From NCBI GenBank assembly GCA_947449765.1, contig CANFSP010000006.1:89240-153239 (forward strand): a DNA stretch of 64,000 bases. The letters are read 5' to 3'. The translations under genes were made by a program, and so were the position numbers. Positions 17,204-25,668 of this stretch are shown here, piece after piece. The DNA is from Actinomycetota bacterium (GTDB lineage: Bacteria; Actinomycetota; Actinomycetes; Actinomycetales; Microbacteriaceae). Position 1 is the first letter of the stretch, and each line of letters starts with the position of its first letter. The notes beneath the pieces were generated by a model. It saw only the letters and a program-made list of their open reading frames with translations, was not told the DNA's origin and ran no database searches.

Positions 17204-18787
17204 TTATTCTGAGCCGTACTCCGTGTACAACCTGCGCTCGCGGTCGCGACGGGGAAAAAAGAACCAGACCAGCAGGATGCCGATGACTGACGCGATGACA
17301 CCACCGAGGTAGGCCCAGTTCGCACCGGCGAGAAACGATTCCTTGGCCGCCTGAACAATCCCGTCCTGGTACTGCGGATACTGCTTGGCGAGGTCCACCG
17401 CGCTTCCAAAAGATTTGCTCAGCGACTGTCGAATTCCAGAGCTGATCTCGTTCTGAATGTTTGCCGGGGCGCCAGCGATGTGCGTCGATACGGCGCTCGC
17501 GTAGCCGGCTCCCAAAATTGCACCCATAACCGACTGCATGATGGCGCTGCCGAGATCACGCTGAAGGTCGCCTGTTCCCGAAGCCATACCTACTTGTGAC
17601 ACCGGAACAGAATCGGTGAGGGCGTGCGATGACGGCGTGCCGGCGAGACCAACTCCGACGCCGACAAGAGCATAGGCGATGCCGATGCTGAGGTAGGAGG
17701 AGTCGATGCCCCAGACAAACAGCATGACGAGAAACCCGAGAATACAGGCGACGAATCCGGCGAGCAGGGTTACTCGAGAACCCCAGCGCAAGACCATTTT
17801 GCTGGAGTACGGCGCGACGAGAACCATGAACACCGGGCACGGAAGAATTGCCAGTCCCGCGAGAAAAGTGGGGTAGAGCAGCACGTTTTGCATGTACTGC
17901 ATGCCCACGTACATGTAGCCCATGAGAGACCCAAAAACAATGATTCCGGCAACCGTCGCTACCCAGAATGTAGGGCGCCGGGCGAACTTCAGGTTGAAGA
18001 GGGGGTTCGCAGCCTTGTGTTGACGCCAGAAAAAAGCCACTCCGCCAATCAGGGCAAGTGACGCCGAGACATACAGCACCGGCGATGCCGTGTCGAGTTC
18101 GGCAAAGTTAATTGCGATGACGACACCGCCAAAGAAGATAGCCGAGAGGATGCCTCCGGCGTGATCGACGGGCTCGGTGCCCTGGTTGACCTTACTCGGC
18201 ACGGTTCGGATAACTAATGCAAGGGCCACGATTCCAAAGGGCACCGGGATGATGAATGCCCAGCCCCACGGGAGAACCATCAGCAACGCGCCGGCAAGCA
18301 TGGGGGACAGGGCAGACATTCCGGCCCCAAGGGCCGACCATAGGGCGATGGCTCGGGTGCGTGGTGGTCCACTCCACAGTGCCGTGATGAGCGCGAGCGT
18401 CGTGGGATAGGCCATACCAGCAGCGATGCCTCCACACACTCGTGCAATCATCAACATCTCCACCGAACCCGAGGCGGCGGCGAGAGCCGCAGTAGGCAGG
18501 CCCAAGGCGAGCCCCAGGATGAGCATTCCTTTTCGGCCATAGCGGTCACCGAGGGCGCCGAGGTACAGAACTGAAATTGAGAGACCAAGCTCGAAACCCA
18601 CGGAAACAAGGTTGAGTCCGGCTTGCGACGCGTGAAGCTGGATTCCGATATCGGGGAGTGCCACGTTTGCGATCGTCAGGTTCATATTGGCGACCCCGGC
18701 GGCCAAGATCAGCGCTGCGAGCACCAGCCCGGAACGCGCCGGTTTGGTTCCCGATGGGGGCGATGTGACAGAGGGTGAGGAGCTCAT
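17204..18787 (-). CDS. MFS transporter, DHA2 (EmrB/QacA) family drug efflux
   Basis: A 527-residue, roughly 14-helix major facilitator of the drug:H+ antiporter-2 type. Typical signatures are 'MNLTIANVALPDIG' in helix 1, 'LGALGDRYGRKGML' in the helix 2-3 loop and 'RVCGGIAAGMAYP' in helix 4. The N-terminal 20 residues are Ser/Pro-rich. It is transcribed divergently from rpsB and probably together with the M23 gene 12 bp downstream. Substrate cannot be read from sequence; export of a toxic compound is the default expectation. Confidence 0.9.
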   Translation of the reverse strand: MSSSPSVTSPPSGTKPARSGLVLAALILAAGVANMNLTIANVALPDIGIQLHASQAGLNLVSVGFELGLSISVLYLGALGDRYGRKGMLILGLALGLPTAALAAASGSVEMLMIARVCGGIAAGMAYPTTLALITALWSGPPRTRAIALWSALGAGMSALSPMLAGALLMVLPWGWAFIIPVPFGIVALALVIRTVPSKVNQGTEPVDHAGGILSAIFFGGVVIAINFAELDTASPVLYVSASLALIGGVAFFWRQHKAANPLFNLKFARRPTFWVATVAGIIVFGSLMGYMYVGMQYMQNVLLYPTFLAGLAILPCPVFMVLVAPYSSKMVLRWGSRVTLLAGFVACILGFLVMLFVWGIDSSYLSIGIAYALVGVGVGLAGTPSSHALTDSVPVSQVGMASGTGDLQRDLGSAIMQSVMGAILGAGYASAVSTHIAGAPANIQNEISSGIRQSLSKSFGSAVDLAKQYPQYQDGIVQAAKESFLAGANWAYLGGVIASVIGILLVWFFFPRRDRERRLYTEYGSE

Positions 18788-18818
18788 GAGTCGATTCTGT
18801 CACTCGCAACGAAGCTGT

Positions 18819-19009
18819 TAGACTCGTCAGGCATCCTTTTTTGAGGATGACTTCGCGTGTCCACTCACGTGAATCGCCCATCGGTCGGTGACTTGTTGCC
18901 GCGGGTGTGAAACAGGACACTAGGGCGTTCGTCAACCTGACGCACGCGACTCAACCGCAAATGGTTCGCTCGATCACGTGTCGACGCGTGCCAAGAACAG
19001 GAGATGGCC
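18819..19009 (+). promoter_or_regulatory. rpsB promoter region and long leader
   Basis: TAGACT at 18819-18824 is a likely -10 box, giving a leader of about 180 nt before rpsB. Just downstream is GCATCC-TTTTTTGA-GGATG (about 18831-18850), a small hairpin. S2 leaders are autoregulatory in other bacteria; here that is only an inference. The start of rpsB is set by AGGAG at 18999-19003. Confidence 0.35.
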
Positions 19010-19885
19010 ATGGCCGTCGTTACCATCCGCCAGCTGCTCGACAGCGGCGTTCACTTTGGTCACCAGACCCGTCGTTGGAACCCGAAAGTAAAGCGTTTTG
19101 TGCTTGCTGAGCGGTCGGGCATCCACATCATCGATCTTCAGCAGTCGCTGTCGTACATCGACAAGGCGTACGAGTTCGTGCGCGACACCGTGGCACACGG
19201 AGGCACCATCCTCTTCGTGGGTACCAAGAAGCAGGCACAAGAAGCAATCGCCAACGAGGCAACGCGCGTAGGTCAGCCCTATGTGGCAGAGCGCTGGCTC
19301 GGTGGTCTGCTCACCAACTTCGCCACCATTGGTGGACGTCTTCAGACCATGAAAGAGCTCGAGCAGCTCGACTTTGATGACCCGGCCAAGTCGGGTTTCA
19401 CCAAGAAAGAACTTCTCCTCAAGAAGCGTGAACTCGACAAGCTCCACAAGAGCTTGGGCGGTATCCGCAACCTGACCAAGACCCCGAGCGCGATCTGGGT
19501 CGTGGACAGCAAGAAGGAGCACCTCGCAATTGACGAGGCCAAGAAACTGGGTATTCCCGTGGTCGGCATCCTTGACACCAACTGTGACCCGGATGAGCTC
19601 GCCTACCCGATTCCGGGCAACGACGATGCAATTCGTTCGGTTGGTCTGCTTACTCGCATCATCGCTGACGCTGTTGCTGAGGGATTGATTGCCCGCCATC
19701 AGAAGCCTGAGACAGAAGACGCTTCGCCAATGGCCGAGTGGGAGCGCGAGCTTCTCGAAGCTGGGCAGGCCGAAGCTGCAGCCAAGGCTGCTGCCGTCGA
19801 GGATGTCGCCGTCGAGGCTGCAGTCGTCGAGGAAGCTGCTGTCGAGGTCGCAGATTCCGCTGCTCCTGAAGCCGCCGCCGAATAA
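19010..19885 (+). CDS. rpsB: 30S ribosomal protein S2
   Basis: A 291-residue S2, needed for S1 recruitment and initiation. The core is typical: '[20 protein letters not shown]', '[13 protein letters not shown]', '[12 protein letters not shown]', '[10 protein letters not shown]', '[19 protein letters not shown]' and '[22 protein letters not shown]'-like end. The last 45 residues are an Ala/Val/Glu-rich low-complexity tail like that on S16 in this window. Two tandem ATGGCC codon pairs occur; the second ATG (19010) has the AGGAG at a proper distance. tsf follows after 36 bp with its own AAGGAG. Confidence 0.97.
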   Translation: MAVVTIRQLLDSGVHFGHQTRRWNPKVKRFVLAERSGIHIIDLQQSLSYIDKAYEFVRDTVAHGGTILFVGTKKQAQEAIANEATRVGQPYVAERWLGGLLTNFATIGGRLQTMKELEQLDFDDPAKSGFTKKELLLKKRELDKLHKSLGGIRNLTKTPSAIWVVDSKKEHLAIDEAKKLGIPVVGILDTNCDPDELAYPIPGNDDAIRSVGLLTRIIADAVAEGLIARHQKPETEDASPMAEWERELLEAGQAEAAAKAAAVEDVAVEAAVVEEAAVEVADSAAPEAAAE

Positions 19886-19921
19886 TCCACAACTTTCCAA
19901 TAATCAAGGAGATACAGACCA

Positions 19922-20749
19922 ATGGCTAACTTCAGCCTGGAAGACGTCAAAACCCTGCGTGAGCGCCTCGGCACCGGCATGGTTGACACCAAAAACGCCC
20001 TTGTCGAAGCCGAGGGCGATATGGACAAGGCAATCGAGATCCTGCGTCTCAAAGGGGCCAAGGGAAACGCAAAGCGCGCCGACCGTTCCACCGCCGAAGG
20101 CCTCATCGCGGCAACGCAGAGCGGGTCAACCGCGACCATGATTGAGCTTGCCTGCGAGACCGACTTTGTTGCCAAGGGTGAAAAGTTCATTGCTCTAGCG
20201 GACAAGGTTCTGGCCGCAATCGTGGCTGCGGGTGCAACGACCCTGGACGCGGCCAATGCTGCCTCTGTCGACGGAAAGACCGTTTCCGAAGTTATCGCTG
20301 ATGAGGCGGCAATCATCGGGGAGAAGATTGAGGTTCGTCGAATCGCTGTCATCGAGGCAGACAACTTCGCAATCTATCTGCACCAGACCAGCCAAGACCT
20401 TCCTCCGCAGGTTGGTGTTGTCGTTGGGTACAGCGGCACCGACGCGGATACCGCTCGCAGCATCGCGCAGCACATTTCGTTCGCGGACCCGCAGTACCTG
20501 TCGCGTGAGGATGTCCCCGCCGCCGAGGTGGAGAAAGAGCGTCAAATCGTGACGGAAATTAGCCGCAACGAAGGAAAGCCAGAGGCTCAGCTCGAAAAGA
20601 TCGTCGACGGTCGCTTGGGCGCATACTTCAAGCAGGTCGCCCTCTTTGAGCAGGAGTACGCCCGTGACAACAAGTTCACGGTTGGCAAAGTCATCTCTGA
20701 TGCAGGGCTGACCGTTGTTGGCTTCGCTCGCTTCAAGGTTGGCGCTTAA
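19922..20749 (+). CDS. tsf: Elongation factor Ts
   Basis: A 275-residue EF-Ts, the nucleotide exchange factor for EF-Tu. The N-terminal UBA-like domain reads 'VKTLRERLGTGMVDTKNALVE', and the exchange core has the conserved 'ELACETDFVAKGEKF', where the TDFV motif displaces magnesium from EF-Tu. The ribosome site is AAGGAG, 11 nt upstream. A strong hairpin terminator follows 18 bp after the stop. Confidence 0.97.
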   Translation: MANFSLEDVKTLRERLGTGMVDTKNALVEAEGDMDKAIEILRLKGAKGNAKRADRSTAEGLIAATQSGSTATMIELACETDFVAKGEKFIALADKVLAAIVAAGATTLDAANAASVDGKTVSEVIADEAAIIGEKIEVRRIAVIEADNFAIYLHQTSQDLPPQVGVVVGYSGTDADTARSIAQHISFADPQYLSREDVPAAEVEKERQIVTEISRNEGKPEAQLEKIVDGRLGAYFKQVALFEQEYARDNKFTVGKVISDAGLTVVGFARFKVGA

Positions 20750-20766
20750 CCTCTCGAGAGTGTCTC

Positions 20767-20813
20767 AGTGGGGCTCGTTGCATCGCCTGATGTAACGGGC
20801 CTCACTTCTTTGT
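20767..20813 (+). terminator. Terminator after tsf
   Basis: An 18-bp stem with a few G.T pairs (20767-20784 with 20789-20806), loop GCCT, followed by a T-rich TCTTTG. It separates the rpsB-tsf unit from pyrH. Confidence 0.8.
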
Positions 20814-20870
20814 GTCGGGACACCATGTGTCGGGCATCCTCGCGATAGGTTTAATACGCTGAGGAGAGCG

Positions 20871-21623
20871 ATGGATCCTCACCAGCGCGCAATCGCGAGA
20901 GAAGAGTGTATGAATCCGAAAACCCGACGCCGTGTTCTTCTCAAACTCTCCGGCGAAGCCTTTGGTGGCGGGACTCTTGGCGTCAATCCGGATGTCGTCT
21001 CGGCAATCGCTCGTGAAATCGCCGAGGCGTCAAAAACCGTTGAGATTGCGGTCGTTGTCGGTGGCGGCAACTTTTTTCGAGGGGCAGAGCTCTCGAAGAG
21101 CGGAATGGATCGGGCGCGCGCAGACTACATGGGCATGCTCGGTACGGTGATGAATGCCCTCGCCCTTCAGGACTTTCTCGAGCAGGCTGGCGCGCAGCCA
21201 CGGGTTCAATCGGCAATTGCCATGAGTCAGGTCGCTGAACCCTATTTGCCGCTTCGTGCCATCCGCCACCTCGAAAAGGGTCGTGTGGTGATTTTTGGTG
21301 CTGGAGCCGGTCTGCCATTCTTCTCGACGGATACCGTATCTGCTCAGCGGGCACTCGAAATTCACTGTGACGAGGTGCTCGTTGCCAAGAATGGTGTCGA
21401 TGGCGTTTACACGGCTGACCCCAAGACTGACCATTCGGCAGCCAAGCTGGAACGTGTCACTTTTCGCGAGGCACTCGACCAAGGGCTCAAAGTCGTCGAC
21501 TCCACAGCGTTCAGCTTGTGTATGGACAATCGCATGCCCATGCGCGTTTTCGGAATGGAACCCGCGGGAAACATCACCAAGGCGATTATCGGGGAGCCGA
21601 TTGGCACCCTCGTCACCAATTAG
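20871..21623 (+). CDS. pyrH: UMP kinase
   Basis: A 250-residue hexameric UMP kinase of the amino acid kinase fold, making UDP from UMP and ATP. Signatures: '[15 protein letters not shown]', '[14 protein letters not shown]', '[17 protein letters not shown]', '[16 protein letters not shown]' and '[12 protein letters not shown]'. The ATG at 20871 has GAGGAG just upstream and a TAGGTT box at 20846. An alternative ATG at 20910 gives a 237-residue protein beginning '[11 protein letters not shown]', closer to many homologues. Its TAG stop begins another TAGACT box ahead of frr. Confidence 0.96.
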   Translation: MDPHQRAIAREECMNPKTRRRVLLKLSGEAFGGGTLGVNPDVVSAIAREIAEASKTVEIAVVVGGGNFFRGAELSKSGMDRARADYMGMLGTVMNALALQDFLEQAGAQPRVQSAIAMSQVAEPYLPLRAIRHLEKGRVVIFGAGAGLPFFSTDTVSAQRALEIHCDEVLVAKNGVDGVYTADPKTDHSAAKLERVTFREALDQGLKVVDSTAFSLCMDNRMPMRVFGMEPAGNITKAIIGEPIGTLVTN

Positions 21624-21626
21624 ACT
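21621..21626 (+). promoter_or_regulatory. Candidate -10 box overlapping the pyrH stop codon
   Basis: TAGACT starts with the pyrH TAG stop. Transcription would begin near 21633, leaving a leader of about 27 nt that contains the frr ribosome site AGGAGA. Confidence 0.35.
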
Positions 21627-21659
21627 TCATCCAACCCGCCATACTTACAGGAGACACCC

Positions 21660-22214
21660 GTGATTGCCGACGTTTTATCTGAAGCTGCCGACCGAATGGA
21701 CAAGGCAGTCGAGGCGGCCAAAGAAGACTTCTCATCGGTGAGAACGGGTCGAGCAAATCCCGCGCTCTTCCAAAAAATCATGGTGAGCTACTACGGAACC
21801 CCGACGCCGTTATCCCAGCTCGCCTCCCTCAACGTTCCGGAGGCGCGAACCGTCATGGTTGCTCCGTTTGATAAGAGCGCGCTTCGTGATATCGAACAAG
21901 CAATTCGTGACATGCCGAACCTCGGTGCCAATCCCACGAACGACGGAAACACGATTCGCGTGACGCTGCCGGAACTCACCGAAGATCGCCGAAAAGAGTA
22001 CGTCAAGATCGTTCGTGCCAAAGGCGAAGATGCCAAGGTCTCGCTTCGCAACATTCGTCGTAAGGCCAAGGACGACATCGACGCGCTCAAAGGTGAAGTT
22101 GGCGATGACGATCGTGCCCGAGGCGAGAAAGAACTTGAGGCGCTCACGAAGGCTCACGTCGACCAGATAGACGATGCGCTAAAACGCAAAGAAGCAGAAC
22201 TGCTCGAAGTTTAA
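21660..22214 (+). CDS. frr: Ribosome recycling factor
   Basis: A 184-residue RRF that, with EF-G, splits post-termination ribosomes. Conserved segments are '[11 protein letters not shown]', '[20 protein letters not shown]', '[20 protein letters not shown]' and '[20 protein letters not shown]'. The start is GTG with AGGAGA 6 bases upstream. cdsA begins 9 bp after the stop, so the two are probably co-transcribed as in other actinobacteria. Confidence 0.97.
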   Translation: MIADVLSEAADRMDKAVEAAKEDFSSVRTGRANPALFQKIMVSYYGTPTPLSQLASLNVPEARTVMVAPFDKSALRDIEQAIRDMPNLGANPTNDGNTIRVTLPELTEDRRKEYVKIVRAKGEDAKVSLRNIRRKAKDDIDALKGEVGDDDRARGEKELEALTKAHVDQIDDALKRKEAELLEV

Positions 22215-22223
22215 GTGTGAACA

Positions 22224-23315
22224 ATGTCGCCCGAGCAATCTGGTTCCGAGTCTCGCGACGTGGAACCCAGCAATCCTGAATCACTTACTCCCGAGTCACA
22301 CAATCCCTCGACCGGTCAAATTCGAGCCCAGTATGAGTCCGCTCGTGCCGAATTCGAAAAGAATGTAGAGCACGCGCGCGCTCAATTCGAAAAAACGGCG
22401 GAACAGGCGCGGGTTCAGATTGAGAAAAACGTCGAACAGGCGCGAGCTCAATTTGAAGAAGTTCAGGTGCTCATTCAAAAGAGAACCGGGCGAAATCTGA
22501 TTGGCGCTATCGCCGTGGGAATTCTTCTCGGTGGTTCACTGCTCGCAAGCCTGCTGATTGATAAGCAGCTGTTCATCTTCTTCGCGATTTTTCTCTTGGG
22601 TATCGCATCATTTGAGCTTGCGACGGCGATGCGTCACCGCCGGTGGTACGTGCCGCGTTACCTCTCGACTGCAGTGACCGTGGGAGTTGTCCCCGTGGCT
22701 TTCTACTGGGGGATGGTCTATGCCGTAGTAGCCATCCTCGCTGGACTCGCCATTATTTTTGTGTGGATGCTCGTCCGCCTGAGTTGGTGGAAAGGGGTCG
22801 AGGGAGCAACCGTAGCGTCTTCGTTTGCTGCGTCCGCATTTACGCAAGGGTATGTCACGTTTTTCGGTGCGTTCACCGTGGCTCTGGTCGCACAGCCCAA
22901 TGGGCAGTGGTGGACAATCGCCTTTTTGATCGTTGTGGTGTCAGTCGATATCGGCGCCTATTCCAGCGGGTTGATGTTTGGAAAGCATTTGCTTGCCCCA
23001 CGGATTAGCCCCAAGAAAACATGGGAAGGTTTCGCAGGCGCGGGCATCGTCGCCAGCATTGCGGGCGTGCTCGTCACCTGGTTGATGCTTCACGAGGTGT
23101 GGTGGACCGGAATTGTGCTCGGTTTGCTTCTCCTCGTTGTGGCGACCTGGGGTGATCTCGGTGAGTCGTATCTCAAGCGAGTAATTGGGATCAAGGACAT
23201 GAGTAACTGGCTCGCCGGACACGGTGGGTTCCTCGACCGAATAGATTCCATCTTGCCGTCAGGAGTCGTGGTCTACATCGTGTACTTCATCGTCCAACTG
23301 CTGAAACAAGGATGA
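22224..23315 (+). CDS. cdsA: Phosphatidate cytidylyltransferase with N-terminal 11-residue repeats
   Basis: A 363-residue CDP-diacylglycerol synthase, making the precursor of all phospholipids at the membrane. Residues about 92-361 form the polytopic catalytic domain with 'RISPKKTWEGFAGAG' and the signature region 'KRVIGIKDMSNWLAGHGGFL' plus 'DRIDS'. In front is a 90-residue soluble extension: Pro/Ser-rich to residue 32, then four exact 11-residue repeats at 40-83 (ARAEFEKNVEH, ARAQFEKTAEQ, ARVQIEKNVEQ, ARAQFEEVQVL), predicting a right-handed or straight coiled coil on the cytosolic side. Extensions on actinobacterial CdsA vary; this one is strikingly periodic. Confidence 0.95.
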   Translation: MSPEQSGSESRDVEPSNPESLTPESHNPSTGQIRAQYESARAEFEKNVEHARAQFEKTAEQARVQIEKNVEQARAQFEEVQVLIQKRTGRNLIGAIAVGILLGGSLLASLLIDKQLFIFFAIFLLGIASFELATAMRHRRWYVPRYLSTAVTVGVVPVAFYWGMVYAVVAILAGLAIIFVWMLVRLSWWKGVEGATVASSFAASAFTQGYVTFFGAFTVALVAQPNGQWWTIAFLIVVVSVDIGAYSSGLMFGKHLLAPRISPKKTWEGFAGAGIVASIAGVLVTWLMLHEVWWTGIVLGLLLLVVATWGDLGESYLKRVIGIKDMSNWLAGHGGFLDRIDSILPSGVVVYIVYFIVQLLKQG

Positions 23316-23318
23316 CTT

Positions 23319-23897
23319 TTGTTTGCCAAGATAGAGAACGTGAATCCGACTTTCCCCAAGGCCAAGCGTGGGGCTCTCGCCTACGATCGTGCCCAAGTTG
23401 ACACATTCGTTGAGACCGCCCGGTACGCCTACGACAATTACGATCACCTGCACCCTGCCATGACGGCGGCAGATGTTCGCCGAGTTGCTTTTGACATCGT
23501 GAAAAAGGGATATGCGGCGTCGGCGGTCGATGAGGGGCTTGAGCGTCTCGAGAACGCCTTCGCTGAAATGGAGCGCGAGTACTTGGTTATCACGTTCGGT
23601 TGGGAAGAACTCTCGCAGCAATCGCGAGCGCGCATCGATGCGGTGAGCGCACAGTTGTCCGGTCTCCCGAAGTCGCGATTCGCGCGAGTTCCCAAAACAG
23701 CCATTGGGTATCGCGTCAGTGATGTAGATACCTTCATCAATGACGTTCTCGCGGGTCTCAACGGGGAGAGCACTCTTCGTGCCTCCTGGGTGAGGCGGGC
23801 CATTTTCCGACCCCAAAAGGGCGGTTACAACGAGACTGACGTTGACTTGGTACTGGACGATCTCATTGCGGCGCTCGTTGCATCGGGTGCCGCCTAG
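23319..23897 (+). CDS. DivIVA-domain repeat protein
   Basis: A 192-residue soluble protein with two DivIVA-like short motifs: 'ALAYDRAQVDTFVETAR' near 24-40 and 'IGYRVSDVDTFINDVL' near 129-144, each resembling the 'GY..eeVD.fl' motif at the front of DivIVA. A third related helix ends the protein ('GYNETDVDLVLDDLI'). Long coiled coils of true DivIVA are absent. The start is TTG, supported by AAGGA 6 nt upstream; it is 3 bp after cdsA and very likely co-translated. A role in pole or septum organisation is inferred. Confidence 0.75.
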   Translation: MFAKIENVNPTFPKAKRGALAYDRAQVDTFVETARYAYDNYDHLHPAMTAADVRRVAFDIVKKGYAASAVDEGLERLENAFAEMEREYLVITFGWEELSQQSRARIDAVSAQLSGLPKSRFARVPKTAIGYRVSDVDTFINDVLAGLNGESTLRASWVRRAIFRPQKGGYNETDVDLVLDDLIAALVASGAA

Positions 23898-23913
23898 AGG
23901 ATGAGAACCGCGA

Positions 23914-23952
23914 CGACGTAAAGTCTCAACTATGAATTGAGACTTTATGTCG
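23914..23952 (+). terminator. 16-bp inverted repeat between DivIVA-like gene and transglycosylase gene
   Basis: A stem of 16 bp (23914-23929 with 23937-23952, one wobble) with a 7-nt loop. No U-tract follows. It may end the cdsA transcript, or act on the -10 box that starts only 3 nt later. Confidence 0.6.
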
Positions 23953-23954
23953 GC

Positions 23955-23960
23955 TAAACT
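23955..23960 (+). promoter_or_regulatory. Candidate -10 box for a leaderless transcript
   Basis: TAAACT lies 9 nt before the ATG at 23970 with no ribosome site between them. Confidence 0.4.
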
Positions 23961-23969
23961 ACTCACGCT

Positions 23970-24641
23970 ATGGGTCGACACGTTGCTACGCAGGAATCCG
24001 GGGGCTTTCGTCGTCGCCGGCGCGTGGGGTCGCACTACCTCCGAGACGTGCGCACTGAGTCGTCGCCCGCGCTGGTCGGCCCTAAAAAGCTTCATTTTGT
24101 GCCAAGCACGAGGTTCATGTACGCCAGTGTTTTCGCTGTGGTGGCAGGCATAGTCATGGTTTACGCCGTCGATCCATCCTCAGGAGCCGCAGCGTCCCCG
24201 TCGTATTCGATTATCGAAGCATCGCGGATGTGGGAGCGTCGCCAGCAACTCGTCGCGTCCGCCGGTACTGACGCGTCGAACAGTCGTGACGGCCTCGAAG
24301 TCATTGCAAAGCTCGTCCCGTCTGCAGGCGTTCCTGACCCTGGTTCCGTGCAAGCCATCGGCTATGTCATGGTCGCGCAGCGCGGATGGAATGGTGCAGA
24401 GTTTGACTGCCTAGTGAGTCTCTGGACGCGCGAATCTCACTGGAACCCGTACGCAGAGAACCCGTCGAGCGGTGCCTACGGCATTCCGCAAGCGCTACCC
24501 GGCGACAAGATGGCCTCTGTCGCCGATGACTGGAGAACGAATCCGTCGACGCAGATCACGTGGGGTCTGAACTACATCGCCAACCGATATGGCAGCCCCT
24601 GCAATGCCTGGGCTCACTCCGAAGAAACGAACTGGTACTAG
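23970..24641 (+). CDS. Membrane-anchored lytic transglycosylase-like protein
   Basis: A 223-residue protein with an Arg-rich cytoplasmic start, one membrane segment at about 49-66 and an exported lysozyme-like domain at about 125-223. The presumed catalytic glutamate is Glu155 in 'LWTRESHWNPYA', followed by 'SSGAYGIPQALPGDKM' and 'ITWGLNYIANRYGSPCNAW', the pattern of actinobacterial SLT/Rpf-like wall hydrolases. The domain ends at the stop codon with 'WAHSEETNWY'. A downstream small gene follows after 2 bp. Cell-wall turnover is the likely role; enzyme activity is inferred from the motif. Confidence 0.85.
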   Translation: MGRHVATQESGGFRRRRRVGSHYLRDVRTESSPALVGPKKLHFVPSTRFMYASVFAVVAGIVMVYAVDPSSGAAASPSYSIIEASRMWERRQQLVASAGTDASNSRDGLEVIAKLVPSAGVPDPGSVQAIGYVMVAQRGWNGAEFDCLVSLWTRESHWNPYAENPSSGAYGIPQALPGDKMASVADDWRTNPSTQITWGLNYIANRYGSPCNAWAHSEETNWY

Positions 24642-24643
24642 AA

Positions 24644-24937
24644 ATGGCGCGACGGCGTTCATCAAAGCGTGATCAGCCCTACGAGCCCCTTGACGTTGAC
24701 AAATTTACAATGGGGATGAGGCGAACCGAGACACGGCGAGATGGCACCTACACTGTCCAGCCGATCAGCGCGGTAAACGCCGTCAAGACGTATACCTGTC
24801 CTGGATGCCAAGGGCAGATTGACCTTGGCGTCTCACATGTTGCGGTGTGGCGAACTGACGGAATTTTGGGGGATGACGCAGATATTGAAGCCCGCCGGCA
24901 CTGGCACTCGCACTGTTGGAAAATTGGATCACTCTGA
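24644..24937 (+). CDS. Small conserved actinobacterial zinc-site protein
   Basis: A 97-residue basic-then-acidic protein starting 'MARRRSSKRDQPYEPLDVDK'. A putative metal site is made by 'CPGCQGQI' and 'HWHSHCW', spaced by about 40 residues. Close relatives are common in actinobacteria and are sometimes labelled ATP/GTP-binding protein, but no nucleotide motif is visible here. It sits 2 bp after the transglycosylase gene, and its TGA overlaps the ATG of the hydrolase (TGATG), so the three form one translation-coupled unit. Function unknown. Confidence 0.85.
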   Translation: MARRRSSKRDQPYEPLDVDKFTMGMRRTETRRDGTYTVQPISAVNAVKTYTCPGCQGQIDLGVSHVAVWRTDGILGDDADIEARRHWHSHCWKIGSL

Positions 24938-25668
24938 TGAGCGAAGAAATTAAGGGAAGCATCGCCCTGCCGGCGCTGCGCACAGATATCACACTGCACA
25001 CGCGCGACGGGCTAACCCTTGTCGGTGAACTTGCACTTCCTCCGGAGCGTGAACCGGTTGCAACCCTCGTGACCCTGCACCCGCTGCCGACGGCCGGGGG
25101 TTTTATGGACTCTCACATTCTTCGCAAAGCTTCAGCCCGGTTGCCTCAGTTGGCAGACCTGGCCGTGGTGCGATTCAATACCCGGGGCACTTCGTCCCCT
25201 CGCGGACAAAGCCAGGGAACATTCGACGGGGGAGTTGGTGAGCAAGCAGACGTCGCCGCAGCCATGGATTTTGTGCGTGAGCGGGGCTTGCCTCATCCGT
25301 GGTTGGTCGGCTGGTCATTCGGAACTGAGCTCGCGCTCAAATACGGGCGTCTTCACGAAATCGACGGTGCAATTCTGCTTTCTCCACCGTTACATCGGGC
25401 GACTGCAGACGAGGTTGCCGCGTGGAAAGATGACTCTCGTCGTCTCATTGCGCTCATCCCTGAGTTTGACGATTATCTCCGCCCGAAAGAAGCCGCCACG
25501 CGGTTCTCCTCGGTCCCTTCGATCGAGCTCATCAACGTGGAGGGTGGCAAGCATCTCTGGGTGGGGGAGTTACAAACCCGTCGGGTTCTTACCGAAATTG
25601 TTCGAGCGGTCAATCCCCGCGCACTGCCACTGCCGACCGAGTGGGATGGTCCACTCGGCGCACCCTAG
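24937..25668 (+). CDS. Alpha/beta hydrolase
   Basis: A 243-residue cytosolic alpha/beta hydrolase of the type with 'LVTLHPLPTAGG' as oxyanion strand and 'VRFNTRGTSSPRG' after it. The nucleophile elbow is 'VGWSFGTELAL' (GxSxG), the acid is in the 'LRPKEAATRF' region or just before, and the His is in 'GGKHLWVGE'. It resembles YcjY/dienelactone-type serine hydrolases; substrate unknown. The stop codon TAG shares a CTAG tetranucleotide with the stop of the convergent AI-2E gene. Confidence 0.85.
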   Translation: MSEEIKGSIALPALRTDITLHTRDGLTLVGELALPPEREPVATLVTLHPLPTAGGFMDSHILRKASARLPQLADLAVVRFNTRGTSSPRGQSQGTFDGGVGEQADVAAAMDFVRERGLPHPWLVGWSFGTELALKYGRLHEIDGAILLSPPLHRATADEVAAWKDDSRRLIALIPEFDDYLRPKEAATRFSSVPSIELINVEGGKHLWVGELQTRRVLTEIVRAVNPRALPLPTEWDGPLGAP

